NCBI GenBank assembly: GCA_019614645.1
Contig: JABWDB010000012.1
Location: forward strand, 6,944,001 to 7,008,000
Source: Stratiolaelaps scimitus
Lineage: Eukaryota; Arthropoda; Arachnida; Mesostigmata; Laelapidae
Length of the DNA stretch: 64,000 bases
Direction of reading: 5' to 3'
A program made the position numbers and the translations under genes. The notes below the pieces were generated by a model. The model was not told where the DNA came from. It ran no database searches and saw only the letters and a list, made by a program, of their open reading frames with translations. Positions 38,489-48,660 of this stretch are shown here, in pieces (the stretch's first letter is position 1; each line of letters opens with the position of its first letter).

Positions 38489-39337
38489 ATGAGCGATGAG
38501 AAGGCTGAAGATGCTCCCGACTTCAGCCCTGGCGGCCCATGGTACAGCGATGCGAAGCAGGTATGGAAGGTGAAAGAGGTCAAGAACTTCCTCAAGTGGA
38601 AGGAACGCATGACTCTACGAGAATATGGCCGCCGAAACCGATATGTCAACAACATGAGCACGGAGCTGGCAGGGATTCAGGCAAGGCTTGAGGAGGATCC
38701 AGACAATTCTGACCTGAGGCATAGGATGGACACGGTGAGCCGCCAGCTTGAAGAATACCGCACGGACTTAGATGACCTGAAGGCGCGCGCGGCGTCGTAT
38801 CGCAATAGCTACCACCAGCTGACGGAGGATCTGAAGGATCCCGCCTTTGACCTTGAAAAAAAATTCATGCCCGAGCACAACCTAGCAATCAACCGGAATT
38901 ACGAATTGGAAGAGGTCACGTCATCAAGCAGCAATGCAATGTTTTCAGACACCGGGGTGAGTTCGGCTGGTGTCACACTGCCAAATGCATTTATGCCGTA
39001 TCTAACCTGGGGAGGGGCAGCGGTGTTCATGACACACGCGTTGGCGACGACGCTGACGGCTGTCGCGACAATGGAGTTCTTTAAGCGAATGTGGCCCGCC
39101 CATGACGCAGTCGAGCCCGGTGAATCCCTACTGCCAATAGGCTATCTCTCAGGTGGAGGTTATGACCGATGTTGTTGTAACCGGCAGACACTTTACCAGC
39201 AGCATCAGCCGGTAGATCAGCGATGGTCATATCGATCGAGCTGCGGGCCGCAATCGTTTCCAGGCCAGTCCTATAGGCCGTTCTGCCCGCGACAAACATT
39301 TTGCCAACGGCCCCACACGCAGGGAAGATGGTATTAG
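38489..39337 (+). CDS. Gene B: second member of the tandem coiled-coil/TM family
   Basis: 282 codons from ATG to TAG, with no intron in the coding part. The order is: acidic N-terminus; NFLKWKER (33-40), which matches FFLDWKER in gene C; a charged coiled-coil-like region (about 52-115); a Ser-rich linker instead of the proline run of A and C; a hydrophobic segment (about 173-195); EFFKRMWPAHDA (196-207), equivalent to DFLRRFLGAHSA in A; and a tail with Cys at 228-230, 252, 266 and 272 and the motif GPQSF. Just before the ATG is a pyrimidine tract ending CTCAAG (38461-38480), which looks like a splice acceptor. With the GT at about 38409 it would give a 5' UTR intron of roughly 70 bp, but this is unproven. 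The shared motif lies 115 bp upstream and a 14-bp-stem hairpin 192 bp downstream. Function unknown. Confidence 0.85.
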   Translation: MSDEKAEDAPDFSPGGPWYSDAKQVWKVKEVKNFLKWKERMTLREYGRRNRYVNNMSTELAGIQARLEEDPDNSDLRHRMDTVSRQLEEYRTDLDDLKARAASYRNSYHQLTEDLKDPAFDLEKKFMPEHNLAINRNYELEEVTSSSSNAMFSDTGVSSAGVTLPNAFMPYLTWGGAAVFMTHALATTLTAVATMEFFKRMWPAHDAVEPGESLLPIGYLSGGGYDRCCCNRQTLYQQHQPVDQRWSYRSSCGPQSFPGQSYRPFCPRQTFCQRPHTQGRWY

Positions 39338-39528
39338 CCATTTTGCGAGGAAGAACATTCGCGAGGAGATCTTTTTAACGCATAAACCCTCCGATTTGCC
39401 AGCTCATGTTACTACTAGTCCATTGAAGATTCGCTAGGAAAATAACGGTGAAACTACAGCTCTTTGTGCTCAGTATGCCCAACCCGCAGGTTGTTGTTTG
39501 ATAAACATGGTAAGCATGGTTGTCGCAT

Positions 39529-39561
39529 GATAAACAACAACCGCGAAGGTTGTTGTTTATC
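39529..39561 (+). other. 3' hairpin downstream of gene B
   Basis: A perfect 14-bp stem, GATAAACAACAACC (39529-39542) with GGTTGTTGTTTATC (39548-39561), and a 5-nt loop GCGAA. A further GGTTGTTGTTT (39489-39499) can pair with the same left arm, so two mutually exclusive folds exist. It begins 192 bp after the stop of gene B, matching the hairpin position after gene A. Confidence 0.6.
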
Positions 39562-41472
39562 CTTGTTAGCAGTACTCGTAAGGGTGTTCCGCAAGGGGCT
39601 CGGTATATGGTCAGAACCGAATGTGACTTGCGTGTCGTTTAAGTTCACCAGCGTCTACACACAAATATAGGCAGCACCTCATCACTAAATAGGCATTTGT
39701 CCACGAAGAGCTGAATTGAAGTTCTCAATTGCAAATTTTCCTTATAAAAAAAATCTCGTCTGGCCGGAGAAGAGTCCACCAAATAAGGTTTCTTGAGCAC
39801 CAGCCCCGTCGGAGCATATTATTATGTCAGCATCGCACGCCAGACTAAACAGAATAGAGTGAACTCTGCTCAAGGCCTATTTTCAGATATGGGACCTGTA
39901 TAGGTCGCCGAACATGACTCCGGATCTCGATCGCACACACAAGATTACCGTTTCATCTAAAACACAATTCAAACCATTTCGAAATACTGAACGAGCTTAC
40001 AATAAATAAATATAGAACGAATATAATCGCTATACTTTGTTAAACGTCTCCAAATACAATACACACTCGCAATATAATAAACAGCTACTCTAATAATAAT
40101 AACTATCCATTTGTACAGGCCGTTGCTTCGATCAGATCCCTGTGCGTACTAACAGACTCATGGGGCCTATGACATGATCCTTCATGATTGGTTGAGCAAT
40201 AAGCTTTCGAATGCAGGTTTACCCCCTGATATTCTTATATTTTTTCGCTATTGCGGCTATTGTTATTTAGATCGATTACAGACCGGATGAGTGGTGTCGC
40301 CTCTATCTGCATCGCAGATCATAAGACGTTGCATCAGTGTTGTACGAAATATTGAGACAAGCATGTACAAAGCCGTTATCAGTTCTATTCTGTCTCAGTC
40401 TGTGTTTAACGTATGTGTCGACATTACTTTAATAGACCAGTGTCGTCCAATTATCCAAGTCAATTTCACTGGGCAAACTGATATTTGTCGTTCAGTTTGA
40501 CTGAGGGACGGTACCATGAACGACTCTGCTAGCTATCGCATGCATCTGTGATGTGTTTCCTGTTGTTGTTGTTGTTGTTGCTGTCCGGAAAGCCATGAGC
40601 TCGGCCTTTGCTATCAACCAAGAGAACGCAGGTGTTTTAGGTTCCGAGCACCCATTCTAGTGTGCTCTTCCTGAAAAACGTCACTGTCTATGCGGTAGTT
40701 ATCAGAGGTGCGTTGATACGTCACTTGCCAGTTGCTACAACATTCCCATATGAATCGAGGCCTGACACCTTTTCGGATAGGGATACAAACCGGTGAATGG
40801 ATAAGGATGTAGATTGATGCCAACACGGCCGATTGATCACCCGGCTCGCATCGTAGTTCTTATCGGCCATATCGATAACGGTAGCCAATTGAACTACTGC
40901 TGTTACGAAATGGGCTTCGTTTGAGGCTGGCCCCCAGCCCTTCTACCATTACAGGTCTTTTCGGTACCTATTCGTGCGGCGGCGTTGGTATGAGGAATAG
41001 TGGGGGGGGGGGGAGTAGGGGAGAAAATCCATACCTTCATAAAGCCACTACAAGATGTTCGACCTACGAACCTGCGACCTAGGACATATCTCGCCACCGG
41101 TCCATTTATCCCAGCGGTGTGCCTAGACACCATGAGGCTGCCTTAGCTATCACGAGCAAATTCTACTAAAGGTTTCTGAGCCCGCGACTGACCCTTAGTC
41201 TCATCTTCCTTTCGTTGACCCGACCCGTATCTTCAGCCACTTGGCAGTAACCAATTCAGGTTTCGTCTAGGAGGCGGCAAGGGCCACTATCTGCCACCGG
41301 TTTTGAATTAATTCTCCTTGCTTACACCACGTTTACCTGTTAGCGGTTACTAGGCGGCAGGCCCGTAACTCGCGTAATCTGCCGTAATGGAATAGATTGC
41401 AGACAGGCAAAAACAACAACAACCGAGGCCAACAGAGAGACCGATCGCTTGAGCAAGGATCAGCTGTCGAGA

Positions 41473-41490
41473 TTTGGCCAACAACGAAAT
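41473..41490 (+). promoter_or_regulatory. Shared upstream motif of gene C
   Basis: TTTGGCCAACAACGAAAT, ending 88 bp before the ATG. It is followed by TGG, as in the gene A copy (CTGG). Spacing to the ATG falls from A to B to C (142, 115, 88 bp). Confidence 0.55.
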
Positions 41491-41577
41491 TGGTTCTCGC
41501 CGCTGAAATCTCAGCGCAGTTGGTTAAATCAATTGGATTGCATTAAGGACGAGAATAAATAAATAACAACACTAGCA

Positions 41578-42450
41578 ATGGACCCGCGAACGTTGGAGTT
41601 GAATGCCAAACTCAGTACGACTATGGAAAACTTCCTTGGCGCGGAGGCGCGGACACGAGAATTTGGCGGCGTCCTCGAACGCGCCAAGTACGATAGTAGA
41701 TCGCATTTTTACAAATTTTTCCTCGACTGGAAAGAGCGAACACACTACACCTTCATCAATGAAATGCTGGAGAAGGTCGTAGATAAGGCGGATGTGTTGC
41801 GCGCCGGCTACCGGAACGCCAAGGCGCTATACGACGACTTGCTGTTCGAGTCGGGCAGGCCCGGCTTCAACCACGATCAGTGGGTCTATCAGCATAGCGC
41901 CGGCCTGGGCCGGATTGAAACGGACACAGCCCAGATCGTTACCGACCACGAGGCTTGGGCTAAGCAGGTCGCTATGGATAAACTGCACGGCATGACACAG
42001 ACCGCCGGAATCCCAGATGTGACCGCACCGCCCGTCCCGCCCGTCATGCCCCCAAGCGGTGGCGACGATGTCGGTCCTCCTCCACCTCCGGATACGGGAA
42101 CCCCTGGAGGTATGGGCTACTTTGACTGGGGCGCAGCGGCCGCGCTCGCTTTGCCCATGGTATCGACAGCGCTCACGGCGTTCGTGTCCTATGACTTCCT
42201 CAAGCGGTTCTTGGGAGCTCACGACGCACGCGTTCATGCTATGCCAGCGCCACTGAGCGGGCCGCTCGCGTACCAACCGCCGGTGGGGAACCCTTCAGCG
42301 TATCCGTTGTTCGGCGCGCGGGCGCATTACTATCAACCGGCATACAGCCAAGCGCGTTATCCTCGAGGCGCTCAACAGTTTCTCTCTGGAGGCAGACAGA
42401 TATGTGGCCGACCGCGGTGCTACCACGACCCATCGGCGGCGTACGTCTAA
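41578..42450 (+). CDS. Gene C: third member of the tandem coiled-coil/TM family
   Basis: 290 codons from ATG (A at -3, G at +4) to TAA. It is the most GC-rich of the three in codon choice. Residues 1-135 look largely helical and carry FFLDWKER (47-54) as in B. Residues 150-177 are proline-rich (several PP and PPPP runs). A hydrophobic, Ala-rich segment (about 184-204) runs into DFLKRFLGAHDA (206-217), nearly identical to A. The tail is rich in Tyr, Pro, Gln and Gly with Cys at 276 and 281, and GAQQF stands where A and B have PQSF. The N-terminal helix is not obviously alignable with A apart from general character, so the copies are old. The shared motif lies 88 bp upstream; the poly(A)-signal variant ATTAAA lies 29 bp after the stop. 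Function unknown. Confidence 0.85.
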   Translation: MDPRTLELNAKLSTTMENFLGAEARTREFGGVLERAKYDSRSHFYKFFLDWKERTHYTFINEMLEKVVDKADVLRAGYRNAKALYDDLLFESGRPGFNHDQWVYQHSAGLGRIETDTAQIVTDHEAWAKQVAMDKLHGMTQTAGIPDVTAPPVPPVMPPSGGDDVGPPPPPDTGTPGGMGYFDWGAAAALALPMVSTALTAFVSYDFLKRFLGAHDARVHAMPAPLSGPLAYQPPVGNPSAYPLFGARAHYYQPAYSQARYPRGAQQFLSGGRQICGRPRCYHDPSAAYV

Positions 42451-42478
42451 CGGCCAAACGTTTCAAGGGGGTCTGGCA

Positions 42479-42484
42479 ATTAAA
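42479..42484 (+). promoter_or_regulatory. Candidate poly(A) signal variant of gene C
   Basis: ATTAAA, 29 bp after the TAA of gene C. If used, the 3' UTR would be very short, unlike the longer ones implied for A and B. Confidence 0.3.
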
Positions 42485-42703
42485 CAAGGTAGTGGAGTTT
42501 AATGGTTTTAACGGGCCAGTGTATTCCGAGTGTAGTGTAAGCCTAGTCCTTTCCTTTTCTTAGTTTCTTCCTTATTAACGTTAAGGCGGCTTTTACCTGA
42601 GTCTTCTTCTTGGCCGTGTACGCCGGTGGGGCGTGGATGGCGGGACAGTGACGCCACTCATGATTCGTACATGGATTGTTATGTGAATTAATTACGTTGC
42701 TGA

Positions 42704-43829
42704 ACAATAACTTCAATTAAGCTGAGGGGATACGAGGGTTGGTTAACTGTTAATTGCTTCATTATTTCGATTTAGGCTGGGGCTTGTTACGTAGGGGACG
42801 GCGTAAACTCTCAGACTGTGGCAGCTAATTTGCGGTTGCCAAAATCGTATATAGCGCGAAAGGGTGATATTTCAAATACGACCTATAATGTAGCGAAATG
42901 TTTTTTGTGTACGAGATTATTTAGAAAGTGATGGCGCCATCGTCGGTTCTGTTTCCAATCCGCTATTGGCGAGCGTCTAGCGTCTATTCATTTTAATGAA
43001 TAGCAATTCTGCTCGTTCCTCTACCGTACACCGTTAACAACACATTTAGCAACGTATAGAGCAATATTTGGTGAATGATATGTCGGCGTACAATAACTCA
43101 AAACCGGTGGTAGATACCGAAGCGGGCTCGTCAATGCTTACATATGCCGTGAATCTCCTGTTGGGCGAACCCTGTAGCTGTTACTATTAAGTGGCTGTAA
43201 CTTCGGGAGGATTGAATTAACGGGAAAACCGAGACTGAGTGTCTCATCTAGCATATACATATAGACCGCCACAGATGTCTCGGCGGAGACGTTCACATCC
43301 ATATGAGTTAGGCCCGACTCTAGCTCTAGGTGAAAAATAGAGAACGGATAGCGTTCGGTGGCCGAGCGAAGGATCCAGTGTGTAGTAGACATCTGCAAGC
43401 GATGACAAATTCCGTCCCCGTACCTGCGCCAGCTTTCTAGTGACTCTGCCAGGCGGGACGTTCTGCGTTCACCCGTCTCTCGTTGGCGGATCTATATGTT
43501 CCCCTTGTAAACTAGAGGTGAGAACAAGGCTGAACTACTGCGCAATTTGTATGGTGGTATACCAGTGTGGCTTGAAAATTCGAGAATAGTTTCCGAAGGA
43601 TCCATGTTGATTCCATCCGTGCCCTGTGATCAGGCTAGATTCGGCCAGCAATCGTCCGCCTCTGGTTCTTCAACACCCTGACGAGTTCGGGCGGTTCTTT
43701 GTTTATCTACCGATACTCGATAGTTGGTGCCTAGTAGCAAAGTTTATAAACTTGAACAAACCAAAAAGCAAAAGTAAAAAAATATATATTTCTTTAATTA
43801 TTAAAAATACAATTGGAAATGACATGGAT
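42704..43829. repeat. Tandem duplication, copy 1
   Basis: A 1,126-bp block repeated at 43879-45004 with a constant offset of 1,175 bp. The substitutions I found are T43240/C44415 and A43588/C44763. Each copy carries an 86-codon minus-strand frame and an 80-90-codon plus-strand frame that look like by-products. I recognise no transposon ends or protein motif. Confidence 0.9.
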
Positions 43830-43881
43830 CCTTCGGAAACGATTCTCGAATTTTCAAGCCACACTGGTATACCACCATACA
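43823..43881. repeat. 59-bp inverted junction between the two duplicate copies
   Basis: Exact reverse complement of 44723-44781 inside copy 2, and of 43548-43606 inside copy 1 with one mismatch. It overlaps the end of copy 1 by CATGGAT and the start of copy 2 by ACA, which are short microhomologies at both switches. With the equivalent segment of copy 1 it could form a long hairpin around a loop of about 216 bp. Confidence 0.85.
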
Positions 43882-45004
43882 ATAACTTCAATTAAGCTGA
43901 GGGGATACGAGGGTTGGTTAACTGTTAATTGCTTCATTATTTCGATTTAGGCTGGGGCTTGTTACGTAGGGGACGGCGTAAACTCTCAGACTGTGGCAGC
44001 TAATTTGCGGTTGCCAAAATCGTATATAGCGCGAAAGGGTGATATTTCAAATACGACCTATAATGTAGCGAAATGTTTTTTGTGTACGAGATTATTTAGA
44101 AAGTGATGGCGCCATCGTCGGTTCTGTTTCCAATCCGCTATTGGCGAGCGTCTAGCGTCTATTCATTTTAATGAATAGCAATTCTGCTCGTTCCTCTACC
44201 GTACACCGTTAACAACACATTTAGCAACGTATAGAGCAATATTTGGTGAATGATATGTCGGCGTACAATAACTCAAAACCGGTGGTAGATACCGAAGCGG
44301 GCTCGTCAATGCTTACATATGCCGTGAATCTCCTGTTGGGCGAACCCTGTAGCTGTTACTATTAAGTGGCTGTAACTTCGGGAGGATTGAATTAACGGGA
44401 AAACCGAGACTGAGCGTCTCATCTAGCATATACATATAGACCGCCACAGATGTCTCGGCGGAGACGTTCACATCCATATGAGTTAGGCCCGACTCTAGCT
44501 CTAGGTGAAAAATAGAGAACGGATAGCGTTCGGTGGCCGAGCGAAGGATCCAGTGTGTAGTAGACATCTGCAAGCGATGACAAATTCCGTCCCCGTACCT
44601 GCGCCAGCTTTCTAGTGACTCTGCCAGGCGGGACGTTCTGCGTTCACCCGTCTCTCGTTGGCGGATCTATATGTTCCCCTTGTAAACTAGAGGTGAGAAC
44701 AAGGCTGAACTACTGCGCAATTTGTATGGTGGTATACCAGTGTGGCTTGAAAATTCGAGAATCGTTTCCGAAGGATCCATGTTGATTCCATCCGTGCCCT
44801 GTGATCAGGCTAGATTCGGCCAGCAATCGTCCGCCTCTGGTTCTTCAACACCCTGACGAGTTCGGGCGGTTCTTTGTTTATCTACCGATACTCGATAGTT
44901 GGTGCCTAGTAGCAAAGTTTATAAACTTGAACAAACCAAAAAGCAAAAGTAAAAAAATATATATTTCTTTAATTATTAAAAATACAATTGGAAATGACAT
45001 GGAT
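43879..45004. repeat. Tandem duplication, copy 2
   Basis: Second copy of the 1,126-bp block. It starts at the common sequence ACAATAACTTCAATTAAG and ends at GACATGGAT, after which it continues into unique sequence (GATGCATAC...), whereas copy 1 continues into the inverted junction. Confidence 0.9.
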
Positions 45005-45072
45005 GATGCATACAATTTACGTGGAAACAATACTAATTTAAGACAAATAGCCTAAGTAAATTTTCCCGGCAG

Positions 45073-45207
45073 ACACTCGGCTAACTTTTGACGTTCACGG
45101 TACTGCAAAGGCGACTAGCCTTCTAAATACTAGGGCGTATAGGAAATACTCGCAAGCAAAATTTGTGCCGGAGCTGCCCCTTCCCCCTTACTTCACCTTC
45201 ATACAGG
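45073..45207 (+). other. Candidate internal coding exon
   Basis: Preceded by TTTTCCCGGCAG (acceptor) and followed by CAGG|GTGAGT (strong donor). The 135 nt are open in one frame and read (D)TRLTFDVHGT...PYFTFIQ(G), beginning and ending in phase 1. About 36 bp from its start recur, 80% identical, at 45466-45500, where TFDVRGT is encoded but the acceptor AG is TG. Not recognised as any family. It could be a real exon with a decayed duplicate, or a small dispersed repeat that happens to be open. Confidence 0.3.
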
Positions 45208-45677
45208 GTGAGTCAAATATTGCCGAGCAATACGAACAAACGGGACAAGTTAATGGCTACCAATGAGGAAAGTATGGGCATTTCTATTAATCCACAAATG
45301 TTTGTTTCTCTAAATTTTCCAAGCTTGTCGGGTTTCTATTAACTACTCACCATGCATTGATTTGCATCTGGAGCAGTTGGGCAAGACAAAGCTCAACGGT
45401 CAAATGGACCTAAATGCACACTATCCGTCGATGAATATCCTTTATAAAACCCTTTTTTTTTTTGGCTGACTCTCCGCCAACATTTGACGTCCGCGGTACA
45501 ACTGCTTTTAGCATTGCTACGTAAGACGGACCCCTAAATGCAAATGTGCAACGATGAGGATCGAACCCGTGCACTTTTGCACAAATATATATATTTTCGC
45601 ATCATAGCCAGATCAGGTATAGTAGTGGGCTACGCTAAAGGAACTGGATATTATGATTGGCTAGTTTCTGCTTGCAG

Positions 45678-45796
45678 TACAAACAGTCCTCATCGTGTGT
45701 TCCCTACAGGTGGGAATTGTCGATGACGCTTCAGGCCGCACTGCAGCTCCAAGTCCGTTCGGTTTTTCTCAGACATTGCAAATTGAGCCAAGATGA
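45678..45796 (+). other. Candidate terminal exon, phase-compatible with the exon at 45.07-45.21 kb
   Basis: The acceptor TTTCTGCTTGCAG ends at 45677. Joined in phase to the exon ending at 45207, the frame reads VQTVLIVCSL...TLQIEPR and stops with TGA at 45794-45796. A second frame of the same exon stays open longer (to TAG at 45849-45851), so the frame is uncertain. ATTAAA follows at about 45879. Exon-like, but no protein family is recognised. Confidence 0.25.
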
Positions 45797-48458
45797 AGTA
45801 ATTTCTTGTTTGCAGGGATTCAGAAGCCACAGTTCCGACACGCCGCTGTAGCACGCAGGTTCAACGATGGCGATCAATTAAAGCTGGCGTAGAGCCAACT
45901 CGCACAGGCTGGATATGTCATATGCCCCTGTAGCTTTTTCACAAACATCTCCAGTCAGTTTCAGGTTGACCAAGTCGAAAGCAATGATGTTAGGACGACC
46001 TTTCCAGCCAAGCCCCCTCGCCTCCGTTGTACGTCAGATTCTCCGGGGTCCAACTTGCAGCCATCGCTTGTGCCAGTATGCTAAAATTGGATCAACGAAA
46101 TGCATCAGACATCTCTGTGCCCTCGCGCTGCATCCCCGTTGTAGATCGCATTTGTGAAAGCACATTCAGTGTCTGAGTGCCACTGCGCGAACTCTGCCGA
46201 GAGGAGCATTTCGCCGTAGCCGTAAGATTTGTTTAGATTTACCTTCGTGCCGAAAAATACCTCGCCGCCGCCGGCGATTGCAGCGTGTGGCAATATGCCT
46301 GTTGTATGAAAGGGTTGCATTAAAAACATGAAAATCAGAGGAATGCAATACGCATAACTGCTAATATTATTATTATTGTCATGTTTATTATAACGCACAG
46401 CATATTTGAAGGGCACCCTTTGAATCGAACAAACATTTCGTATAATTATGCCCTCAACCCTTACTTTCTCGACCGTCTCTTCGAATGCAGTTGTTACAAA
46501 AACGCAAAAAAAAAAAAATCTATATATATATAACGTAAATCGTTATATACAAACCAAAAAAGTGTTGTTTGCAAAAAAATCTCACCGCATGCAGCCTGTG
46601 CGCACATTGAAGCAGTTCGAGGGGTCAGCTGCATCGTTGCCTCACCAGCTCCAGCAGTACTTTGCACGCCAGTGTTAACGTCAACGTTCTATCGGCAATT
46701 TTTTTTCTCGTGTCCTTGCTCTCCGCCGCCGTGCGTCGGGGAGATTTCAGCCGCGGGCAACTCCTATCTATAATATGTTTCAGCCACTCGTCGTCTGTCT
46801 GTTCGCATCTTTTTCCCAGTTCTCTGAAAGCCTCCGGCCCCGAGGCGCGCCATCCACGTTAAATGCGAATCACGATGCGCCTACGGCGCATGCTTCCAAC
46901 CCTTTCGAGGAAGAGGCAGGTGCGCGGGATTTTGAACGAAGACGTAGACACTAACCGAACCACGATGGCCAAACACAAAACGTCGATAGGGGGCGCTGCT
47001 GAGTGAAAAGGGTGTCCACAAAAAGAAACTGAGCTCACAGTGGCAGCTTGTCTCTACAGAAGAGCCAGTCCCCGTCATGCCTTTGGTGGTGTTGGGAGAG
47101 ACTGCTCAGGTGAGAAGGGGATACAGCGGGGGATTTACAGAGGAACGGAGCAGTAAAAAGCCTGCACAGTAGTGAACATTGGAAAAGACAACGGGAAAAA
47201 TATTGTAGCAGACAGACAATGTATCTAGGAGCCGAAGGACCCAGGCCTAGCCTAGCTTCGCCGATAGCCACGCCACTATACTGGACCTGAAGGCCATTCA
47301 AAATAGGCCCCATCAACTCGCGGCCATCATGTGTATCATCGCGTACACATGATGGGGCGGCATGTGTGGGTCCTCCTGTGCGCCGGCTGCCCGTGGGCAT
47401 TAAATTACAGTCTCGTTCGAAGATTTGCCGCGAGAGAAATAGAGAGAGAGAGATGCAGAGAATGAACCAGCTATAGGTTGATGGCCTGTGGGCATAACAC
47501 GCGCATGTGCCATGTGCAAACAGCGCAACGCACTTATATATATACATGAGTGCGCTGAGCGTAAGTCAGCTGGGCGTGATTGATACTCTTATGGGTGACT
47601 AAGGCAGACAGAGCCCGAAAAGGCAGATGGGATCCTATCATTTTGATCTTGTTACGCCGGTAGGCTCAGTGGATGGTCATAGATGTATGGGATGAACGAT
47701 GGATCGCTGTTATTGCTCATCGAAAAAAAAGATATCCTCGTTTATTGGATTGTGATTACACGTGCGCTCGGTGCGTTCACAAACGTATGGGTGCCGACAT
47801 AGCTCCCATGGATGGTGCACTTTTACGGACGAGGACTTTGGGGCAGGGTCTATCTGCCTTGGTCTTTTACTAGAGCAACTTCCTCTGAAGCCCTCTTGCG
47901 TGATATTGATGCACTTCTGCTTCAGAAACACCCAGCTACGGTATTCATATAACAATGGCGGCTGTATCGTGTCAAGGGCTGCTTGTATGTGGTCACTGAT
48001 GAACTCGAAATAAGGGATTGGATTGTTGTCTTCTATATTAGATCGAGTCCGTAGGTCGGAGTTGTATAGCGACGTGGTGACATAACGAGAACATAAGCGT
48101 TGTAAGAAAAAAACTGCAACTCCACTTGATAAACCAAAACTTTTTGTAGTATCGAGGACGAACACAGGGCTGGATCAGACCCAATGTATATCTTAGTATA
48201 GGTACACATATATAAGTAATCCCTCTCTCTCTCCCTCTCCCCCAAGTTCGGTCGGAAAAGAAACCATTTTCCTTCAAACAAAAACACATGTCGTCCACAC
48301 AGCCCCATAAGCAAAGGCAATTTTTCATTTTGTATTCCACTGATTCATTCACATGATCATACTTACTTGCTTCGGCTAGCGTCTCAGTCATCAGCGATTA
48401 TCTGTGCTGTTTGCCTCGTATACGACGCCAACCGGTTTATGGCTTGACTTGGACACCT

Positions 48459-48469
48459 ATATATATATA

Positions 48470-48515
<46 letters not shown>
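48459..48515. repeat. Interrupted (TA)n microsatellite
   Basis: A TA array with two small interruptions near 48470-48480, about 150 bp upstream of the 118-codon open frame. Confidence 0.9.
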
Positions 48516-48518
<3 letters not shown>

Positions 48519-48660
48519 CGTATTGCGAAACGAATCTCAGCTTTCCTGTACAACGTCAGCCATAGCGTGAATCCGGCGTATAACAACGATTGCACAGAGA
48601 TTTCGTTTTCACCACGTTTTCTGTGGTTTCATTTTGTCACCGAACTTCACAGCCGTATAA

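Larger units (their letters stand above)
39338..41577. other. Interval between genes B and C
   Basis: Contains the gene B hairpin, the nearest canonical AATAAA (40001-40006), a (TTG)n run at 40561-40582, a 12-G run at 41002-41013 and the gene C upstream motif. Two tRNA-like stretches on the minus strand (about 40830-40900 and 41050-41130) may be decayed SINE heads. I see no gene. Confidence 0.4.
45208..48660. other. Interval from 45.2 to 48.7 kb
   Basis: Apart from the candidate exon above, it holds a T-run near 45455, short A-runs near 46510, a GA-rich patch near 47445, and a (TA)n run at about 48459-48515. Several frames of 100-170 codons exist on the minus strand (47.0-48.4 kb) but have no coding features I can name. 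Confidence 0.3.

Noticed and set aside
43138..44573. Identical 86-residue minus-strand frames in both duplicate copies
   Set aside because: Identity follows from the recent DNA duplication, not from selection; no family recognised.
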